Shown here: in pieces, positions 60,715-64,000 of the stretch | Layout: each line of letters starts with the position of its first letter | Numbering within the stretch: the first letter of the stretch is position 1 | Assembly: GCA_012934845.2 (NCBI GenBank) | Contig: WNNJ02001628.1 | Coordinates: forward strand, 1-64,000 | DNA length: 64,000 nucleotides | Origin: Pomphorhynchus laevis | Lineage: Eukaryota > Acanthocephala > Palaeacanthocephala > Echinorhynchida > Pomphorhynchidae | Reading direction: 5' to 3' | Notes under the pieces: model-generated | The model's database searches: none | Told to the model about the DNA's origin: nothing | Seen by the model: the letters and a program-made list of their open reading frames with translations, nothing else | Made by a program: the position numbers and the translations under genes

Positions 60715-62365
60715 TGGCATTCGAGATGTTTTATTCCATGCGGCGCAGAATGCTCGAATGCACGTCTCGCTAGAACCACAGAGATTATTGCCTGATCTTC
60801 GTGAAAGACCAGCCGATATCTTGATACATGGAGACCCCCCAGAAGCGGTGGATTTTGCAGTTACGCACCCACAACAGTGTGGTTTCCTGGCAGAAGCTGC
60901 TATTCCAGAAGGCTACGCAGCAGCGGCATATGCTGCCAATGTTAAGGATCGAAAATACCGAGCGCGTATGGAGGCCCATGGTTATGTGTTCACACCCGCT
61001 GTTGTTGAGGTGTTTGGAGGTTGGAATGTCAAGGGCGAACAATTAATTAGACGTATCGCTGGTAATGTTAGTAAAGTTCGGGGTATTCCCTATAGCGTAG
61101 CGGTTACCAAGTTGTTCCAACGTACCTCAGTGGCCCTTATGCGTGGTAACGCCCGCGCGCTATTGGCCTCACTTGGAATATCCTACTCGTCTAGCTCGTG
61201 GGGACGCCCTCCGGTAACCCATGTACCGCTCGAACGATTTTTCGAAGAAAGCCAAGATGAGATGCAAAAGTCACAAAAACAAGGTAGCATCGAAGATATG
61301 GTTGACAAAGAACTGAGCACCTTTAAAGAAAAACTTACTGACAGGGAAGATAATGAGATGATCCATCTGACCACTGACATATTCCTGACAGCAGAAGAAC
61401 TCGAAAACGTTAATGAATCTTCCATTCCAAAAGACCTTTCCATTCCATCCAAAAAACAACAGCAGGAAGGTCTCAATCAGGGTTACAGCGACGGTTCGCC
61501 TCTTAATATGGCGAAATGTGTCGATGACCTGACAATCTCTCATCCGTCTCCAAACCACTTAGTCTTAACGGAGGAATTTTATTCACGAAATAATGGCCAT
61601 TACAGCGACGCAGAAAGCCAACACGCGCCATCCAAACGAATTGTATCGCAAAGTCATTCACGTCCTATCGGTTTCCCCAATATAGGCAACAGTTGTTTTT
61701 TGAACGCTATCCTGAGGTCCCTCTTTTGCCTCGATATGCTCATGATCCATGTTCGCACACAACACGCTTTCAGCGAGATTCTTAATTGCATTAGGAAAAA
61801 ACGGGAATCAATTGACAATCAACCATTTGGCGTAACACGATTCACAGTCAAAGCAATCAGAAAACGAAATCGGCAATATCGTACGGTTACGCACCCGCCT
61901 ACTGACATTGAAAACCGCGTCGTTACATTTTTGGGACATATGAATTGCCTCGCCGACATATTAGAACATGCAAATAGTAAACAGGGCACAGTCAAGAGAG
62001 CCCTACGGGGTATACTGGACCTGACCCCACTCGAGAAACTTAGACAACATGACGCACACGAGATGTTGCTCTCTATTTTTGACCTACTACCCGGTTGCGA
62101 TGACCTCTTCTCGTTTACGGTGTGTAATACCCTACGATGCACTCACTGTGACGCAGTGACTCGATCAGAAGACGTGAGTTTCGATCTCTGTCTTGGTACC
62201 AGATTGGGCGGGGCCATGAAAGTCAAAGACGCTAACTCAATCCCACAATCACGGCCCAAACGAAAAACTGACTATCCAGATGAGTGCGATCCTGTGTGCA
62301 AAAGAGGTTTGGTGATAAGATGGTTGACGGTTTCATGTGCATCCATTGCGGGAAGTATGGTGTAA
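60596..62365 (+). CDS. RLE endonuclease fused to ubiquitin-specific protease (N-terminal part)
   Basis: 589 residues in one frame. Residues 8-45 hold the zinc motif KKHRCDRCLRSSDIYGLHALTC..GGHRGLRHDGIRDVL. Residues 55-180 are the RLE core (SLEPQRLLPDLRERPADILIHGD, EAVDFAVTHP, YVFTPAVVEVFGGW, VTKLFQRTSVALMRGNARALL). Residues 205-345 are a charged linker. From residue 357 a USP begins: RPIGFPNIGNSCFLNAILRS with catalytic Cys at 367, LRQHDAHEMLLSIFDLL (the QxDAxE box), and TLRCTHCDAVTRSEDVSFDLCL, the first zinc pair and beta strand of USP fingers. It ends by frame change near 62300 and continues at 62284-63354. The first residues before about 60640 are out of the LINE frame. Confidence 0.85.
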   Translation: MGLAIFPKKHRCDRCLRSSDIYGLHALTCQYGGHRGLRHDGIRDVLFHAAQNARMHVSLEPQRLLPDLRERPADILIHGDPPEAVDFAVTHPQQCGFLAEAAIPEGYAAAAYAANVKDRKYRARMEAHGYVFTPAVVEVFGGWNVKGEQLIRRIAGNVSKVRGIPYSVAVTKLFQRTSVALMRGNARALLASLGISYSSSSWGRPPVTHVPLERFFEESQDEMQKSQKQGSIEDMVDKELSTFKEKLTDREDNEMIHLTTDIFLTAEELENVNESSIPKDLSIPSKKQQQEGLNQGYSDGSPLNMAKCVDDLTISHPSPNHLVLTEEFYSRNNGHYSDAESQHAPSKRIVSQSHSRPIGFPNIGNSCFLNAILRSLFCLDMLMIHVRTQHAFSEILNCIRKKRESIDNQPFGVTRFTVKAIRKRNRQYRTVTHPPTDIENRVVTFLGHMNCLADILEHANSKQGTVKRALRGILDLTPLEKLRQHDAHEMLLSIFDLLPGCDDLFSFTVCNTLRCTHCDAVTRSEDVSFDLCLGTRLGGAMKVKDANSIPQSRPKRKTDYPDECDPVCKRGLVIRWLTVSCASIAGSMV

Positions 62366-63354
62366 AGATCAGCCGAAAAATTAACTCACTTCCGTCAATG
62401 TTGATAATCTCCTTGCTGCGCTTCGGAATCGAGCCATGTCCTTACTCGAATGTGTTTGACGCAAGTACTCGGGACTGCAGCCGTGACATTGTTACTTCAA
62501 AGCTCATGACAAAGGTAGCTATTCCAGAACATCTAAATATGTATGATTATTGCGTACAACCCTCGTTACCCACTGAATATATACTCCACGCGATAGTCAG
62601 CCACGAGGGGTTCTGTCCGAAGTTTGGTCACTACATCTGTGATGCCAGGCTGCAAGTGCCCTGTGCACAGATACCACACGGATCTAAGAACAACGACCCC
62701 GTCATTCGTTGGTTTACTTTTAACGATGACGTTGTGGACCGGTACAAGGACTTTAGCAAGTTACTGCAGGATCGGCAAAGGTCCGCATACATCTTGTTTT
62801 ATCAAAGAAGTGATAAAGCCGCAAACAAAAATATGTGCAATGTAGAGATGCACTTGACGAATAAATACAGGGATCTTTGTAAGAGTCAAGTTTACTCAGA
62901 ACAAACGAGCGGCGTGATGTTTTGCCCCCAGGCCGAAAAGAGCAAAAACAGGAAGGGGTCAGGCGAGAAGCAGAGCGAAGCCCCCGACGAAAAGACGATG
63001 ATGACGGGGACTGAAGAAAGAAGTGACGTCCGCTCGGCTGCGACTGGCAGCAGTAAAGCGCGAAAAGGATCCAAGCGGAAATCCAAATCAGACAGAAAGC
63101 GATCAAAGAAAGTGGGGAGGAAAGAGAATATGAACGGAAAATCGGCGTCGAGTGAAAAGAACGACATAGAACGTAAGAAGAAGATAATCGAATCGGAACA
63201 ACCGAAAAAGGATGTGAAAGTCGAGACAGTGAATGATAAGAAAAGCAGCTTCGGTAATCCCATCGAAAAGACAAAAAAGAAGGAGGAAGTCATGAAGCCG
63301 CTCACAATGGCGGACAATGAAGAGGCTGAAACAATAGAGGGCGCAAAACATTAA
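62284..63354 (+). CDS. Ubiquitin-specific protease, C-terminal part, with Lys-rich tail
   Basis: Continues the USP: FMCIHCGKYGVKISRKINSLPSMLIISLLRF (second zinc pair and the 'LP..L...L.RF' strand), EYILHAIVSHEGFCPKFGHYICDARL with the catalytic His of GHY at residue 116, WFTFNDDVV with the third catalytic Asp/Asn, and SAYILFYQR. Catalytic Cys (previous frame), His and Asp are all present, so the fold was probably functional. The tail (residues 215-356) is rich in Lys, Ser and Glu with NLS-like runs (KRKSKSDRKRSKK). Whether the join near 62290-62365 is a frameshift or an intron is not clear. Confidence 0.83.
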   Translation: MRSCVQKRFGDKMVDGFMCIHCGKYGVKISRKINSLPSMLIISLLRFGIEPCPYSNVFDASTRDCSRDIVTSKLMTKVAIPEHLNMYDYCVQPSLPTEYILHAIVSHEGFCPKFGHYICDARLQVPCAQIPHGSKNNDPVIRWFTFNDDVVDRYKDFSKLLQDRQRSAYILFYQRSDKAANKNMCNVEMHLTNKYRDLCKSQVYSEQTSGVMFCPQAEKSKNRKGSGEKQSEAPDEKTMMTGTEERSDVRSAATGSSKARKGSKRKSKSDRKRSKKVGRKENMNGKSASSEKNDIERKKKIIESEQPKKDVKVETVNDKKSSFGNPIEKTKKKEEVMKPLTMADNEEAETIEGAKH

Positions 63355-63656
63355 CAGTTGTAACATTTTTGTCATTGAAAGATGTAAATATTTTTGGAGA
63401 CGAAAAAAAAAGTTTTAATCGATTATCTAATTTATGGGTTGTGTAACGAATGTATTTATTGTTGGTTGGCGCTACATCCACGTTCACTACATGTGACTCT
63501 GTGGTATCGATTTGCTCGTTATTCTTAATCATTAGGAGGCGTAAGTTCTTAATTCAGTAGAATATCCGTAATTCAACGGTTTAGTTATTAAAATATGTGT
63601 GTAAAAAGTGTAACAGCGATTTAGTTATTAAAATATGTATGTAAAAAGTGTTTCAA
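63355..63656. other. 3' flank; small tandem duplication
   Basis: No coding is seen. TTAGTTATTAAAATATGTGT with GTAAAAAGTGT is duplicated at about 63582 and 63621. The LINE 3' end probably lies near 63400 (GACGAAAAAAAAAG). Confidence 0.5.
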
Positions 63657-64000
63657 CTACAGCTTGTAGATCATCACAATGATCAAAATCGCAATTATAA
63701 TTACGATTATTTGAACTTTTGTTGATGCTTGTTCGTAAAATGGTTTTCTTATTACATCAAATGACTGCATTTGTCCAATAGCAGGTGGAAATCTTGTAAT
63801 ACAAGTACTATAAAATTCTCTCAGCTCTCGTATATCGTTTATAACTGGATCTTTAGGCGTACCACTGGCATCATATTTAACATTTTTGTCCAAAGTTTCT
63901 GGACTTTTATTGTAGCACTGTTCTGTGTTCTTACAAATATTGCATTGGTGTCGTGTCTGCTTTCTAGACAAGGGTGATTTTGTAATTGTCGAAACCTTTA
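63657..64000 (-). CDS. Partial protein with C-terminal membrane segment, runs off right edge
   Basis: The minus-strand reading is open to the window edge (KVSTITKSPLSRKQTRHQCNICKNTEQCYNKSPETLDKNV...). It contains two CxxC/C pairs near the left, a segment DPVINDIRELREFYSTCITRFPPAIGQMQSF, and a very hydrophobic end VQIIVIIIAILIIVMIYKL before the stop, as in tail-anchored or single-pass membrane proteins. No upstream ATG lies in the window, so only the C-terminal 110 or so residues are seen. I do not recognise the family. It may be the last exon of a host gene or part of another element. Confidence 0.45.
   Translation of the reverse strand, partial: KVSTITKSPLSRKQTRHQCNICKNTEQCYNKSPETLDKNVKYDASGTPKDPVINDIRELREFYSTCITRFPPAIGQMQSFDVIRKPFYEQASTKVQIIVIIIAILIIVMIYKL

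Larger units (their letters stand above)
57861..63400 (+). mobile_element. RLE-type LINE with PHD finger and ubiquitin-specific protease domain
   Basis: One long protein-coding unit in plus orientation: PHD finger (58270-58410), RT (58900-60200), zinc motif and RLE nuclease (60640-61200), acidic linker (61220-61640), USP protease (61660-62810) and a Lys-rich tail (62930-63340). Three in-frame stops and two frame changes are visible. RLE and USP lie in one uninterrupted reading frame (60596-62365), so the protease is fused to the LINE protein and is not simply a neighbour. The 3' end is not precisely defined. Confidence 0.8.

Overview
This window is a eukaryotic, AT-rich, intergenic-type region made almost entirely of retrotransposons inserted into one another; I see no tRNA, rRNA, CRISPR or bacterial operon, and no complete host gene. 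The host is probably an invertebrate animal. The RTE element closely resembles nematode RTEs and the Ty3/gypsy copies resemble worm elements, so a nematode or another worm is plausible, but this is a weak inference.

Layout. 1-7.0 kb: a LINE reverse transcriptase (RT) fragment on the minus strand, then a Penelope-like element (PLE) split by a whole-looking Ty3/gypsy element with unusually short (80 bp) LTRs. 7-10.6 kb: two LINE remnants head to head, with a long palindrome. 11.2-19.6 kb: a CR1/L2-like LINE whose 5' end is split by a second, nearly identical gypsy copy. 19.7-26.7 kb: fragments of LINEs with a restriction-like endonuclease (RLE), and a second PLE copy. 27.0-31.3 kb: a decayed Jockey-like LINE between 27-bp repeats. 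31.4-39.7 kb: an RLE-LINE fragment and a Jockey/CR1-type LINE split by a whole RTE. 39.7-40.6 kb: a 362-bp tandem satellite. 40.6-49.7 kb: PLE pieces split by a second CR1/L2-like LINE and by an RLE LINE with an N-terminal Cys-rich (CxC) domain. 49.9-55.8 kb: a second Jockey-like LINE and a second CxC/RLE LINE. 57.8-63.4 kb: the most unusual unit, an RLE-type LINE with an N-terminal PHD finger and, after the RLE domain, a ubiquitin-specific protease (USP, family C19) domain.

Cross-cutting patterns. (1) A 5'-terminal motif (A-run, TTTTGGTTTC, TATAAACATACA) is shared by LINEs of different clades, with a TSD fixing the boundary in one case. (2) A 3' hairpin around CCCATTTGCGGG is shared by different RLE LINEs. 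(3) Several fold-back or templated-insertion scars sit in decayed elements; paralogues show that three of them replaced deleted sequence. (4) A hammerhead-like string pair (CCGAAAC, exactly 21 nt, CTGATGA) occurs in both the PLE 3' region and the satellite beside a PLE.

Functionally, the RTE and the two gypsy copies look intact. The CxC/RLE copies carry few breaks. The rest are fossils at various stages of decay.
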